Shown here in pieces: positions 20,147 through 31,342 of a stretch of 64,000 nt of DNA; position 1 is the first letter of the stretch, and each line of letters begins with the position of its first letter. The stretch is from Candidatus Zixiibacteriota bacterium (GTDB lineage Bacteria > Zixibacteria > MSB-5A5 > JAABVY01). The stretch spans positions 1 to 64,000 of the forward strand of contig DSEQ01000001.1 of the NCBI GenBank assembly GCA_011056555.1. The letters run 5' to 3'. The position numbers and the translations under genes are program-made. A model generated the notes under the pieces. It searched no databases. It worked only from the letters and a program-made list of their open reading frames with translations, and was not told the DNA's origin.

Positions 20147-20671
20147 GCAGGATTCGCGAATTTAAATTGTGCAGCGATTCACCCCAATTTACATTTCTGA
20201 CCCCGGAAAGCAGGATATGAGTTAAGTTTCGGCCAAAACCGCATGAAATTTATCTGATTAGGCCGGCTGCGCTGTATATAATTACCTTAATGAATAGATG
20301 ATCTCGTCCTTAGATTTATGTCAGCGGCGGTCTGCCTGCTGGTCAGGGTTTGAGCAAGTGAAATTTGTATGCAAAACGATGACATCAAGTTCATTTTTTT
20401 TGAAATAAGTTGCATCCTTTTGCCTACCTGATACTCATGCTCGCGGCCTCCATCAACATACCTATTTTGGTTTCTCCATTGATTTTCGCCCAAAATTGTC
20501 CCAACCGAAGACCGTTGCGGGGTTATGTTCAAAACGGGCCGCGGCTGAATTTTCCCGCCAATAAAATTTCATTCCTTATTTATAGACTATTAAGGCGCGA
20601 ATCCGCCTTACCGATACTTGTAATAGCATAATTTTAATTAACCTGAGAATTCGAAAAGAAGGATATATTCT

Positions 20672-21376
20672 ATGAAATCAAAAGGCATATTTACTCTGGG
20701 TATATTCCTGATATGTATAGCGCTGGGTTTCTTCATATATGTTTTTGAGGCCAAAACCGTATTGGCAGGCATTCCGACCGATCTGATATCTTCGAATAGC
20801 TTCAAGTATGCCGGTTATATAGCAGCCGTACTGGGAATGACTTTTCTTTTCGCCGGACTCTTCAAGACCCGCAGCCTGGTTGCCGAATATGAAAAGCTGC
20901 GCAGGAGCCTCGGTAAATCAAGTGATTCCGGGGAAACCGAAGTCAGGGATTCGATTCCTGTGGTGAGTTTCAAATGCCTGAATTGCAAAAAGAACATCAA
21001 CGCTGAATTCCTGAAGGGAAATGACTCGATTGAATGCCCGCATTGTCATGTAAGGAATATGATTCCTGAATCAGCTATTGGCTCGCTTACTCATGTTATG
21101 CTCCGGAATAAGAAGGGCAGGATAGTGACCCCTCCAAGTAAATCCAACGAGTCAAATGGATTTGTGATATCCTTTTTGAACTTGTTGGCCTGGATAAACC
21201 TGATTGTGCTGTCCGCTGCAGGCGCTTATCTGATATGGCGGGGGGTACCCTCGAATATCAGCGAAAATGTCTATCTGGGCGGTGTAATGATATATGCCGG
21301 GCTGATATTTACGGCCCTGATGTTCGGCGTGGTATGGCTGTCATTTAATCAATTCAGTAAGAGCCATTCTCAATAG
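20672..21376 (+). CDS. Membrane protein with a central zinc-ribbon
   Basis: FKCLNCKKNINAEFLKGNDSIECPHCHVRNMIP (CxxC...CxxC) between TM pairs. Confidence 0.6.
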   Translation: MKSKGIFTLGIFLICIALGFFIYVFEAKTVLAGIPTDLISSNSFKYAGYIAAVLGMTFLFAGLFKTRSLVAEYEKLRRSLGKSSDSGETEVRDSIPVVSFKCLNCKKNINAEFLKGNDSIECPHCHVRNMIPESAIGSLTHVMLRNKKGRIVTPPSKSNESNGFVISFLNLLAWINLIVLSAAGAYLIWRGVPSNISENVYLGGVMIYAGLIFTALMFGVVWLSFNQFSKSHSQ

Positions 21377-21463
21377 CAATCCGGCCAAGCCTCAGCAAAT
21401 CGCTAAGTCCGGCCTCTTTCTCAGGACGATCCTGTCAGCGCGGGGGGTATTGCGTGTACTTTG

Positions 21464-22111
21464 TTACAACAACTTACCTTCGCTCAGAAATCTGTTATAC
21501 TGCTCTTTAAACAGCTTACATATCATCTTCGCACCTTCAAAAGCAGGTTCAATTACATTACAGAGAAATTCTTTCTCATGCCCAAAGAAGGCGGTATAGA
21601 TATCTGCAAGACAGGCCTCGCATTTTTCAACATTTTCGGCAATTCCGGCATTCAACTGTTTGAGCAGATCGTGCTGGTAGGCTGTCAGGGGTGTGTCCGG
21701 ATAATATATATTGCCAACGATAAAGCATGAAAGCGGATTTCTCTTCCTGATTCGGGCCAGCAATTTTTCATGTTCTAAGACAATTTCTTTGACGACAAGT
21801 CGACTGGGATCTCCCAGGAGGGAAATAACATCATTTCCTGCTATAGTGAGCGTAATCAGGTCGGCTTCATGGTCAAAAGGTACCTCTCGAATGACGCATC
21901 CGTCAAAGGTCTCATCGATAAGACCCCATCCAGGCCCCAGAAATTTGAAGAACTGGCTGACCGCTCCACCGCCCTTGATACCGGTATAGTAGTCAATGCT
22001 CATGCTGTCGCCCAGCGCCAGGTATATGCGACCTCTACTATTTTCTTTGCTGGCTTTCGCAAATTCCATCGCCATAATATTATGGTAATGTGAATAGTCT
22101 CCCGTACGCAA
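21464..22111 (-). CDS. SGNH/GDSL-family hydrolase
   Basis: RIYLALGDSMSIDYYTG (block I GDS) and LITLTIAGNDVISLLG (block III GND-like). Confidence 0.75.
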   Translation of the reverse strand: MRTGDYSHYHNIMAMEFAKASKENSRGRIYLALGDSMSIDYYTGIKGGGAVSQFFKFLGPGWGLIDETFDGCVIREVPFDHEADLITLTIAGNDVISLLGDPSRLVVKEIVLEHEKLLARIRKRNPLSCFIVGNIYYPDTPLTAYQHDLLKQLNAGIAENVEKCEACLADIYTAFFGHEKEFLCNVIEPAFEGAKMICKLFKEQYNRFLSEGKLL

Positions 22112-22212
22112 GTTTGTTGTTTTGTGCTTATTATAAATCCTGACAGATAGAGAACTCTGTATGAAAACTGTTGTAAGATAAAATAATATGCATTGCGGAA
22201 TTTTGAGGTCGA

Positions 22213-22956
22213 ATGGATACAGGAATTGAAATACTGGCCGGAATCGATGATGCCACCAAATGCCCCTGTATTGGAAGCATCTTCATTGCCGGGGTTGTGG
22301 CTGATGAAAGGCTGGTTGAAAAATGGCGCAAAGCCGGGGTTAAGGACAGCAAGTTGTTGAGCCGTAAGCGGCGCGATGAGCTCTGCCGGATAATCAGGAG
22401 CACAGCCCTGACAACCTCGATCAGACATATCCCGCCCCTGGAAATCGATGATAAATCGCTCAACCTGAATTCGTGGGAGATGGTGGCCTTCCTGAAACTG
22501 CTCAGAAATCTTCACCGTAAACATCGATTCAGCAGGGTGATAGTTGACAACTGGGAGGTCTCGACCGAGTTGTTTTTCAGGCGGCTGGAGCTGTTGACAG
22601 GCCGGGGTATGGCGCCGCTGCTTCAAGAGAAGGCGGTGCTGATCCCCAAACGCCTGCACCGCAACATCGAGATCAACCCGGAACATCAGGCTGATAAAAA
22701 TCATGTCATCGTGGGAGCCGCGTCAATACTCGCCAGGGCCGCTTCCGACCGGCAGTATGACCGCTATCGCAAACTTTATGGTGACTTTGGTTCCGGCAGC
22801 CCGGGCGATCCCAAAACGCGTTATTATGTCTGGAAACATCGAAACAACCCTACCCCCATAATCCGCCAGAGCTGGAATACCTATAAAACTTTATGCCGAC
22901 TTGACGACTTTGGTGATGATTATACTCAGAGGAAGAAAAATGGAGATCGAAGATGA
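22213..22956 (+). CDS. RNase HII-like protein (divergent)
   Basis: LAGIDDATKCPCIGSIFIAGVV, AGVKDSKLLSRKRRDEL, VIVDNWEVS, EHQADKNHVIVGAASILARAASDRQYD align by eye with type 2 RNase H motifs. Confidence 0.8.
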   Translation: MDTGIEILAGIDDATKCPCIGSIFIAGVVADERLVEKWRKAGVKDSKLLSRKRRDELCRIIRSTALTTSIRHIPPLEIDDKSLNLNSWEMVAFLKLLRNLHRKHRFSRVIVDNWEVSTELFFRRLELLTGRGMAPLLQEKAVLIPKRLHRNIEINPEHQADKNHVIVGAASILARAASDRQYDRYRKLYGDFGSGSPGDPKTRYYVWKHRNNPTPIIRQSWNTYKTLCRLDDFGDDYTQRKKNGDRR

Positions 22957-23002
22957 CTCATTTAGAGTTTAAAATTTGGATTGCCTGAAAAAAGTGACAG
23001 GC

Positions 23003-23917
23003 TTATTCATCATCCTCTTCTTCTTCATCCTCATCGCCGGTCAGCGCTTCATAACCGGCCACCATATCCAGCAGCTCTGAGGTTATGCTTTCCTGTCTCT
23101 CATGGTGATACTCGGAGGTCAATCGATCCAGTTGCTCTTCGATATTTTTTTCGGCCGCCTGCATGGCCGCCAGGCGGCTGGCGTTTTCGCCGGCCAGAGA
23201 TTCCGCCAGCGCGCGATATAATCCGGAAAACATATACTGTCGAACCAGGGCCGAGAGAAGATTATCGGTAGCGATCCTGTAGTTGGGAATAACTTTGTCC
23301 GGCCATTTCCTGTCTGACAGCTCTTCCAGCCAGCTCGCGGTTATGGGCAAAAGTCTCTGGCTGACAGGCTGGTAACTGGAACCGGATGATTTCCTGTTAT
23401 AGAACAGGCGCAGATTGATAAAACCCCGCTCTTTCCTCAGCTTTTCCAACATGGACAATATATTCTCAATCGAATTGGATATAGTCTCGACCGAAGCGGG
23501 AGCAGGGAAGGACCGCAGTAAATCAAAATCGCTGTCAGCCACTATGGAATACATTTTGACCCCGATCACAAGCAGCTCTATTTTCCCGATGTTTTCTTCC
23601 ATTTCTTCACGGTTTTTTTCCAGAAGATCAAAAGCGCGTTCATTGAACTGCCCGCACATTCCCTGGTCGGACCCTATTATCAGGGCTACCGTCTGTTCCG
23701 TATGCTGGCGTTCCCGGATCAAGCGCACAAGCCGTCCCGACTTTCGTGAGAGGGCCTGGAATCCGAGTTCAATTGTATGGTAGTACAATTGAGCCGATTC
23801 AACCGCTTTTTCATATTGACGGATGCTTACTGCCGCCATGGCCTTCATGGTCTTTACCACCGACATCAGGTCTGTGACGCTCTGAATTCTGTTCTGCAGT
23901 GCCTCAAGAGTTGCCAT
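23003..23917 (-). CDS. atpG: N-type ATPase gamma subunit
   Basis: N-terminal ATLEALQNRIQSVTDLMSVVKTMKAMAAVSIRQYEKA, C-terminal RLAAMQAAEKNIEEQLDRLTSEYHHERQESITSELLDMVAGYEAL; last gene of the atp operon. Confidence 0.93.
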   Translation of the reverse strand: MATLEALQNRIQSVTDLMSVVKTMKAMAAVSIRQYEKAVESAQLYYHTIELGFQALSRKSGRLVRLIRERQHTEQTVALIIGSDQGMCGQFNERAFDLLEKNREEMEENIGKIELLVIGVKMYSIVADSDFDLLRSFPAPASVETISNSIENILSMLEKLRKERGFINLRLFYNRKSSGSSYQPVSQRLLPITASWLEELSDRKWPDKVIPNYRIATDNLLSALVRQYMFSGLYRALAESLAGENASRLAAMQAAEKNIEEQLDRLTSEYHHERQESITSELLDMVAGYEALTGDEDEEEEDDE

Positions 23918-25445
23918 CTGACTCCTCGAGATTCAGTTTCTCCCTGAATAAATTCAGGAGCTGCTCAATATCTTTATCTTTGAGTTTTTCATTGTTCAAT
24001 ATCTTTTTCGAAATATCTTCGGCCTGATCCAGCATTGTTTGCCTGACCTTGCTTGAGATATCTCTCACCTCTGCAGGCTGGAATTGGTCGAAAAGACCAT
24101 TATTGACAGCAACCAGGACAGCAATCTGCTCGGGCACACTGAGGGGTTTATATTGAGGCTGCTTGAGAGCCTGCCGCACACGTTCCCCGCGCTTGAGCTT
24201 GCGGCGGGTTTCCTCATCGAGACGGGTGCTGAAACGCGAGAAGGTTTCCAGTTCTTCGAACTGGGAATAGGCCAGCTTCAAATCCCCGGCCAATCCGTGA
24301 TAGGCGGCAAGCTGAGTTTTTCCTCCAACCCGCGAGACCGATTTGCCAATATCGATCGCGGGAAGAATTCCCTGCCGATATAACTTGGGCGACAGATATA
24401 TCTGCCCATCGGTAATGGAAATCAAATTAGTAGGAATATAGGCCGAGATATTCTGCGCCTGAGTTTCTATTACGGGCAGTGCGGTTAAAGAGCCCCCTTC
24501 GAGCTCCGGATTCAAATGGGTTGCCCGCTCCAGCAGACGGGAATGAATATAAAAGATATCGCCCGGGTATGCCTCGCGCGCTGGCGGACGGCGCAGGAGT
24601 AAGGACAGCTCACGGTATGCCCTGGCATGCAGCGTCAGGTCGTCGTATACCACCAGCGCATCACGGCCCCGGTCCCTGAAATACTCTCCCATCGAAGTGG
24701 CGGAATAAGGAGCAATATATTTCAAGCCGGGAGGATTTTCCCCGGAGGCAGCCACCACAATCGTATAATCAAGAGCATCGTGTTGACGCAGGTCCTCAAT
24801 TACCGATGCAATATCCGAACTCTTCTTGCCGATAGCGCAGTAGATGCAGATGACATCCTGATCGCGCTGATTAATTATCGTGTCCAGAGCTATAGCTGTC
24901 TTTCCCGTCTTGCGGTCCCCCAGAATGAGTTCTCGTTGACCTCGACCAACCGGGATAAGGGCATCGATTGCCTTGATTCCGGTCAGCAGCGGCTTTTTGA
25001 CAGGGTCACGATCCATCATCGAGGGCGCCTCGCGCTCGACCGGCATACGATTTTCCGTGTTTACGGGACCGCCTCCGTCAAGAGGACGGCCGATCGCATC
25101 GACCACCCGCCCGATCAGCTCTTCACCCACAGGCACATCAATCACACGATGAGATCGTTTGACCTCGCTTGCAACCGGGATATCTGCGCCTCTGTCCAGC
25201 AGGATAATACCTGTCTGGCGCGGCTTGAGGTTGAATACTATTCCTCGCAGCCCTCCAGGAAACCTGACCAGCTCCTGAAATCCGACGCTCCTCAACCCCC
25301 GTACCCAGGCAATACTCGAGATTACCGCGACCGTGCGCCCGCTCTCATACATCTCCAGGTTGTATTTATATTCCCTGCGGGTGCTCTCAAGCAGTGATAA
25401 TGTATGGTCGATGATAGATTTTAAACCGGTATCTTCTGGGCTCAT
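23904..25445 (-). CDS. atpA: N-type ATPase alpha subunit
   Basis: GDRKTGKTAIALDTIINQ P-loop; VVYDDLTLHARAYRELSLLLRRPPAREAYPGDIFYIHSRLLERA. Confidence 0.97.
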   Translation of the reverse strand: MSPEDTGLKSIIDHTLSLLESTRREYKYNLEMYESGRTVAVISSIAWVRGLRSVGFQELVRFPGGLRGIVFNLKPRQTGIILLDRGADIPVASEVKRSHRVIDVPVGEELIGRVVDAIGRPLDGGGPVNTENRMPVEREAPSMMDRDPVKKPLLTGIKAIDALIPVGRGQRELILGDRKTGKTAIALDTIINQRDQDVICIYCAIGKKSSDIASVIEDLRQHDALDYTIVVAASGENPPGLKYIAPYSATSMGEYFRDRGRDALVVYDDLTLHARAYRELSLLLRRPPAREAYPGDIFYIHSRLLERATHLNPELEGGSLTALPVIETQAQNISAYIPTNLISITDGQIYLSPKLYRQGILPAIDIGKSVSRVGGKTQLAAYHGLAGDLKLAYSQFEELETFSRFSTRLDEETRRKLKRGERVRQALKQPQYKPLSVPEQIAVLVAVNNGLFDQFQPAEVRDISSKVRQTMLDQAEDISKKILNNEKLKDKDIEQLLNLFREKLNLEESDGNS

Positions 25446-25455
25446 AATGAATCAC

Positions 25456-26313
25456 TCACTTATCCGACTGGGAGGGCTTTTCAGGCTCCTGTTCTTCTGG
25501 CTTTTTATTATCGTCTTCACCGTCAGGTTTATCCTGGCCCTTCACTTTCTCGGCTTTTAGTTCGACCATCCGCTCTTTGAATTCTTCTTCAAGCCCTTCA
25601 AGATAATCATCGATATTCCATTCTATGCGCTGGCCTTCCGCCACCAGTGCGATTCCACACCTCAGGTCGCTGTCTTCTTCGTAATCGATATCCCTGATCC
25701 CATCGAGCTTATCTTTCAGGGCCCTGGTCAGCTTCTCTTTTGTCTTGCCGGAAATCTCAAAAGAACTCAGTACCTGCACCTGGCCCTTGTTGCCGCTGAC
25801 CGAACTTTTCAATTTGTCCAGCTGTTTCTGGCTCAGTTCCGAGAACCGTTCAAGGAAGCGGTCAATCATCTGCTCCTGCAGTTCAGCGCCGGCCAGGTCA
25901 TCGAGAACCTGTCTGGAGATTTCAAAGACCTGCCGGGCAGTGCGGTCTCTGAGCGTATTAAGAATCGAGGATTTCTCGTGTTCCAGGGATTTCTGCCAGT
26001 CCTGTCGAAGCTGCTCTATTTCCTCCCTGGATTCATGCAGCATCTGCTTCTTTCGTTTTTCAGCTTCTTCTTTCGCATCCGATATGATTTCCTCCCGCTT
26101 TCCTTCGAGCTCCTTCTTTTTATTCTCGTATTCCTCGCGCAGTTTTTCCGCTTCGGTTTTTTTATCATCGGCTTCCTTGAGGCGGGATGATATTTTCTCA
26201 CGCCGTTTATCCATGCTGTCCACTATGCGGTCGTAGAGAAAATGCTTCAGGAGCCAGACCAGAATCAAAAAGTTTACGATCTGTGCGATCAATGTAAACC
26301 AGTCTATCTGCAT
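25456..26313 (-). CDS. atpF: N-type ATPase b subunit with a delta-like C-terminal region
   Basis: N-terminal MQIDWFTLIAQIVNFLILVWLLKHFLYDRI and coiled coil; the C-terminal part DLRCGIALVAEGQRIEWNIDDYLEGLEEEF resembles the delta C-terminus; no separate atpH present. Confidence 0.9.
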   Translation of the reverse strand: MQIDWFTLIAQIVNFLILVWLLKHFLYDRIVDSMDKRREKISSRLKEADDKKTEAEKLREEYENKKKELEGKREEIISDAKEEAEKRKKQMLHESREEIEQLRQDWQKSLEHEKSSILNTLRDRTARQVFEISRQVLDDLAGAELQEQMIDRFLERFSELSQKQLDKLKSSVSGNKGQVQVLSSFEISGKTKEKLTRALKDKLDGIRDIDYEEDSDLRCGIALVAEGQRIEWNIDDYLEGLEEEFKERMVELKAEKVKGQDKPDGEDDNKKPEEQEPEKPSQSDK

Positions 26314-26314
26314 C

Positions 26315-26596
26315 TTATTGTCCTCCCGCCTGCGCGGTTACATAGTTCCAGAAGGGGTTGGCGAAAATCAGAATAATCGCTATAACGAAACAGTAGATCG
26401 CGGTCGACTCGATCATGGCCATACCCACGAAAAGAGTACGGGTGATCGTATTGGACTCATCCGGCTGCTGGGCGATAGAATCCAGCGCCCGTGCCAGGGC
26501 GCGCCCCTCTCCAAGAGCCGGTCCGATCGAGCCGATAGCGATAGCCAGCCCCGCACCTAAAACCGAGGCTGCGCCGATAATACTTATGCTGTCCAT
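26315..26596 (-). CDS. atpE: N-type ATPase c subunit
   Basis: SIGPALGEGRALARALDSIAQQP...GMAMIESTAIYCFVIAIILIFANPFW. Confidence 0.97.
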   Translation of the reverse strand: MDSISIIGAASVLGAGLAIAIGSIGPALGEGRALARALDSIAQQPDESNTITRTLFVGMAMIESTAIYCFVIAIILIFANPFWNYVTAQAGGQ

Positions 26597-27324
26597 CAGT
26601 TATCCTCCTCGTCTTTATTTTCTGTTTGATTATTTTCATCATTTTGATGTTCCTCCTCGGAACGCGCCCGGGAGGCCGAACCGATATATACCGCCGCCAG
26701 TATGGCGAAAATATAGGCGTGAATCTGCCCGATCAGAAGACTCAACACCTGCATGACCACCGGTACAAAAAGCGGCGCTACCGCCAGAAGGACAGCAGCT
26801 ATCATCGTGCCGCTGAGTACATTGCCAAAAAGACGGACTGCCAGAGCCAGTGTGCGCGAAAACTCGGAGATCACCAGGAAGGGAAACATAATCGGGGTAG
26901 GTTTGAGATAGTGCTTCAGGTATCCTCCCACTCCGCGCCGGCTTATGCCGAAAATAGGTACCGCAAAGAAGACACAGATGGCCAGGGCGCCGGTGGTATA
27001 AATTGAACCGGTGGGCGGATGATACTCGGGTACGAATGCCAGTAAATTGGACAATGAAATAAACATAAACAGGGTGCCCAGAAATGGCAGGTATCTCTTC
27101 GGATCCTCTCTGACTATTTGTCTGATCTGGTCCCGGATATATTCCACCACAGTTTCAAGAAAGCTCTGCCAGCGGGACATCTTAAATCCGGATTTAAGGT
27201 TTCTGGTGACAAGTATGGAAATCAATACCAGAATAGCCATCACCACCCAGGTGAATACAATCGTGGCATTCAGGGTGATGAATTTCCATTCCCAGTATAT
27301 TATGGAATCGGGACTTATGGTCAT
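26596..27324 (-). CDS. atpB: N-type ATPase a subunit
   Basis: ALAVRLFGNVLSGTMIAAVLLAV and LLIGQIHAYIFAILAAVYIGSA. The start was placed at 27324 (MTISPDSIIYWEW, RBS AAGGAG) rather than at the longer ORF-track start at 27639. Confidence 0.93.
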   Translation of the reverse strand: MTISPDSIIYWEWKFITLNATIVFTWVVMAILVLISILVTRNLKSGFKMSRWQSFLETVVEYIRDQIRQIVREDPKRYLPFLGTLFMFISLSNLLAFVPEYHPPTGSIYTTGALAICVFFAVPIFGISRRGVGGYLKHYLKPTPIMFPFLVISEFSRTLALAVRLFGNVLSGTMIAAVLLAVAPLFVPVVMQVLSLLIGQIHAYIFAILAAVYIGSASRARSEEEHQNDENNQTENKDEEDN

Positions 27325-27662
27325 ACTCGACGATCTCCTTTTGTCCTGTACGATTGCTGCCCGGGACCGAATTTTCCAACCATAACTGCACGGATTAGAA
27401 TTAAGCCTGCAAGACCGGCAGCCACTGAAATCCATCCGGCTCTGACCGCAAGGATGTAGAACACCAGCAGTATTACAGCCATTCGTACGAAAAAGCTGAA
27501 TAGCGTAATAAGGCCGGGACTGCCGCTCTTCATCAGCCTGTTTACTGTCATCCAGAGCAGGCTGTAATTGAATGCGCCCAATACCAGGCCGATTGCAAAA
27601 CCGATTATAATCTGTAATGATATATGTATCAGCCCGCACCTCCGGTTTGTGCCTGGGGCCAT
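27321..27662 (-). CDS. atpR: N-ATPase-specific subunit AtpR
   Basis: Small polytopic protein (IIIGFAIGLVLGAFNYSLLWMTVNRLMKSGSPGLITLFSFFVRMAVILLVFYILA) directly upstream of, and overlapping, atpB. Confidence 0.8.
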   Translation of the reverse strand: MAPGTNRRCGLIHISLQIIIGFAIGLVLGAFNYSLLWMTVNRLMKSGSPGLITLFSFFVRMAVILLVFYILAVRAGWISVAAGLAGLILIRAVMVGKFGPGQQSYRTKGDRRV

Positions 27663-28864
27663 TTATGCAGCATGGCTCTTACTGCGAAAGGCGTCAGGAT
27701 ACATGTCGCGGCCGAAACAAATACCATGGCAGAGAACAGTTTTGATGAAACCGCCCAGGCCCCGAGTGCCAGACCTTTCTGCATGATAATCAGTGCGATT
27801 TCAGCCCGCGGAATCATGCTCACTCCTAAAAGGCTTGCTCCCTTCCAGCCTTCGCCGAAAACAGCCGGCGTGCATGTACCGATTATCTTTCCAAATATCG
27901 CTGCTACTGTTAGGATGAGCCCCACAATAATCGCCCCGGAAAGGGATGCCAGAGCGACCTTAAGGCCGATCCCTATAAAAAAGAAAGGGCTTAAAAATGA
28001 ATATAGAGGTGAAAAGGCGGCATCGATCTTGACATGTTCCGGGTCACGGGAGAAGGCTGCCCCCGCAAAAAAAGCCCCGATTGCCAATGAAAATCCAAGG
28101 AGGCCGGCCAGCGATGCCAGGACTATTCCGAGTCCGGCAATTACTATGATCGGTTCCGATTTTTTCTGCAGATTTTTGAAATAACTGACCACACGTTGCT
28201 CGAGATAAATAGAGAATAAAACACATATCGCCCCGAATAATACAAGCTTCAATAGCACCAGACCGGTCTCCCGTAAAACTTCTGAAAACAGCGCTCCCGA
28301 GAAAGAGCCCTGTTTCAGGAACGGTACAATAGAAAATAACACCGCTATCACTATAATACCGGTGATATCATCCAACTCGGCCACATCAGTCAATATCTCT
28401 CCTCGCCTCGATTTGAGCTGCTCAGCCTCTTTCCAGATGCCGACCGATATACCCACTGATGTCGCTACCATAGCCGATCCTATAAAGAGGCTGGGGACCA
28501 GATTCAAATCGAGTAAGTAATATGCCGTCCAGTAACCTGCCAGAAAACTTATGACTATATTGCCGATCCAGATAAAACTGGCGCTCTTGAGACGCTCAAA
28601 AAGCATCTTGATGTTGCTTTCCAGTCCGATCCGGAACAAAAGGGCGACCAGTCCCAGTTTTGCCAGAAACTCGAAGACATCCTCACACTCGGATGTTATC
28701 CAGTGCCACTGGTAATGGCTGGCCCGCAGAATTACGCCTATCAAGATGAAGGCCACCAGGGCAGGCAGTCCCAGCCGCTTAAGATATGACCCAAAGAGGC
28801 GCACCGCCAGGAGGATCAGCCCCACCACAAAGGTAAGCAGAATAATGTCTGACGATTCAGTCAT
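27629..28864 (-). CDS. CPA2-family Na+/H+ antiporter (NapA-like)
   Basis: MTESSDIILLTFVVGLILLAVRLFGSYLKRLGLPALVAFILIGVIL...GSAMVATSVGISVGIWKEAEQLKSRRGEILTDVAELDDITGIIVIAVL, with an Asp-Asp ion-binding motif; 12-13 predicted TMs. Start placed at 28864, overlapping the atpQ stop. Confidence 0.88.
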   Translation of the reverse strand: MTESSDIILLTFVVGLILLAVRLFGSYLKRLGLPALVAFILIGVILRASHYQWHWITSECEDVFEFLAKLGLVALLFRIGLESNIKMLFERLKSASFIWIGNIVISFLAGYWTAYYLLDLNLVPSLFIGSAMVATSVGISVGIWKEAEQLKSRRGEILTDVAELDDITGIIVIAVLFSIVPFLKQGSFSGALFSEVLRETGLVLLKLVLFGAICVLFSIYLEQRVVSYFKNLQKKSEPIIVIAGLGIVLASLAGLLGFSLAIGAFFAGAAFSRDPEHVKIDAAFSPLYSFLSPFFFIGIGLKVALASLSGAIIVGLILTVAAIFGKIIGTCTPAVFGEGWKGASLLGVSMIPRAEIALIIMQKGLALGAWAVSSKLFSAMVFVSAATCILTPFAVRAMLHKWPQAQTGGAG

Positions 28865-29138
28865 GCCTGCTCTCCCGTTTGATCCAGTACCAGGCATTGA
28901 GAGATCCAAGCACAACTCCGATCACCAGAAAGGTCAGGGTCCAGGAGATCTGTCCCGGATGGGTGGAATCGATCCAGATGCCGATCGCCAGGCACACTAT
29001 GGTGGGGATCGCCACCGACCATCCCACCATACCGAACATGCCCAGCCAGAACCACAGGCCCGATTTGTCTTTTTCCCTCCGGGCTTTCAGCTTGCGTTTT
29101 TCTTTTTTGCTGATCTTCTCGCCAAATTTGCCGCTCAT
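28857..29138 (-). CDS. atpQ: N-ATPase AtpQ / AtpI-like subunit
   Basis: FWLGMFGMVGWSVAIPTIVCLAIGIWIDSTHPGQISWTLTFLVIGVVLGSLNAWYWI, a two-TM AtpI/AtpQ-like protein between atpC and the antiporter. Confidence 0.8.
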   Translation of the reverse strand: MSGKFGEKISKKEKRKLKARREKDKSGLWFWLGMFGMVGWSVAIPTIVCLAIGIWIDSTHPGQISWTLTFLVIGVVLGSLNAWYWIKRESRHD

Positions 29139-29147
29139 ATTTCCCTT

Positions 29148-29534
29148 TTATTCAATCTGACTCTGCTCAGTGAATTTGCGTATAATTCCTCCCTCCAGCA
29201 TTGCCAGAGAGGAGCGGGCTTTTCTCTCATGCTCGCTCAATACCGTAATTTCCTCGTCAATTGCCTTCTGCAGCTCTCCCAGGGGCCTATCTTTGATCGC
29301 TTTATAGGTGGAAATCATTACCTGCGAGCCGCGCTTGACCAGAATACCCTCATCTATGGCCAGGAATTCTTCCTGATCATCTATCACATAGCTCAGGATA
29401 CCGGCCCTCAGAGAGGAAACATAATCGATATGAGAGGGCAATATGCCGAACGAGCCTTCTTCTCCTTCAGCCGTGATCTGCTCGACATCCTCATCCAGAA
29501 TTATTTCGTGCGGTACGGATATTTTAAGGCGCAT
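29148..29534 (-). CDS. atpC: N-type ATPase epsilon subunit
   Basis: MRLKISVPHEIILDEDVEQITAEGEEGSFGILPSHIDYVSSLRAGILSY. Confidence 0.93.
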   Translation of the reverse strand: MRLKISVPHEIILDEDVEQITAEGEEGSFGILPSHIDYVSSLRAGILSYVIDDQEEFLAIDEGILVKRGSQVMISTYKAIKDRPLGELQKAIDEEITVLSEHERKARSSLAMLEGGIIRKFTEQSQIE

Positions 29535-29536
29535 GA

Positions 29537-30961
<1,425 letters not shown>

Positions 30962-31269
30962 TTACCTCTCAGACCCGCTAATCCACCGGGGCCTGCCAGC
31001 GGGGGACCGATACAGTTCAGCGTACTCTTTAGCAAAATTGGATCGCATAACTCAAACCGAGATTCTAAATTATTGTCCTTGTTAAGTTTAATCAAACGGT
31101 TGCGCAAGGGCAATACGAGTAAATCCCATATCAATTACGTAAGTTGAGTACGTATAATGACGAAATGCTTTCGCCCGTATTTATAACTATATTGCCTGAC
31201 ATGAGGCCTGCCATTGAAGATATTTAAGCGCATGCCGTCTTATCAGATAACATGCGCTTACATATTAAG

Positions 31270-31342
31270 TAGCCCTACGGGGAATCGAACCCCGGTTTGA
31301 TGGCTGAGAACCACCCGTCCTAGTCCACTAGACGATAGGGCC
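31270..31342 (-). tRNA. tRNA-Glu (anticodon CTC)
   Basis: Reverse strand GGCCCTATCGTCTAGTGGACTAGGACGGGTGGTTCTCAGCCATCAAACCGGGGTTCGATTCCCCGTAGGGCTA; cloverleaf folded by hand, anticodon loop TTCTCAG; CCA not encoded. Confidence 0.92.

Noticed and set aside
22000-22704. 234 aa minus-strand ORF
   Set aside because: Antisense to the RNase HII-like gene and overlapping the SGNH hydrolase start.
24627-25397. 256 aa plus-strand ORF
   Set aside because: Antisense shadow of atpA.
26596-27639. Full 347 aa ORF as AtpB
   Set aside because: The first ~105 residues are an out-of-frame overlap with atpR; the true AtpB start (MTISPDSIIYWEW) has its own RBS at 27324.
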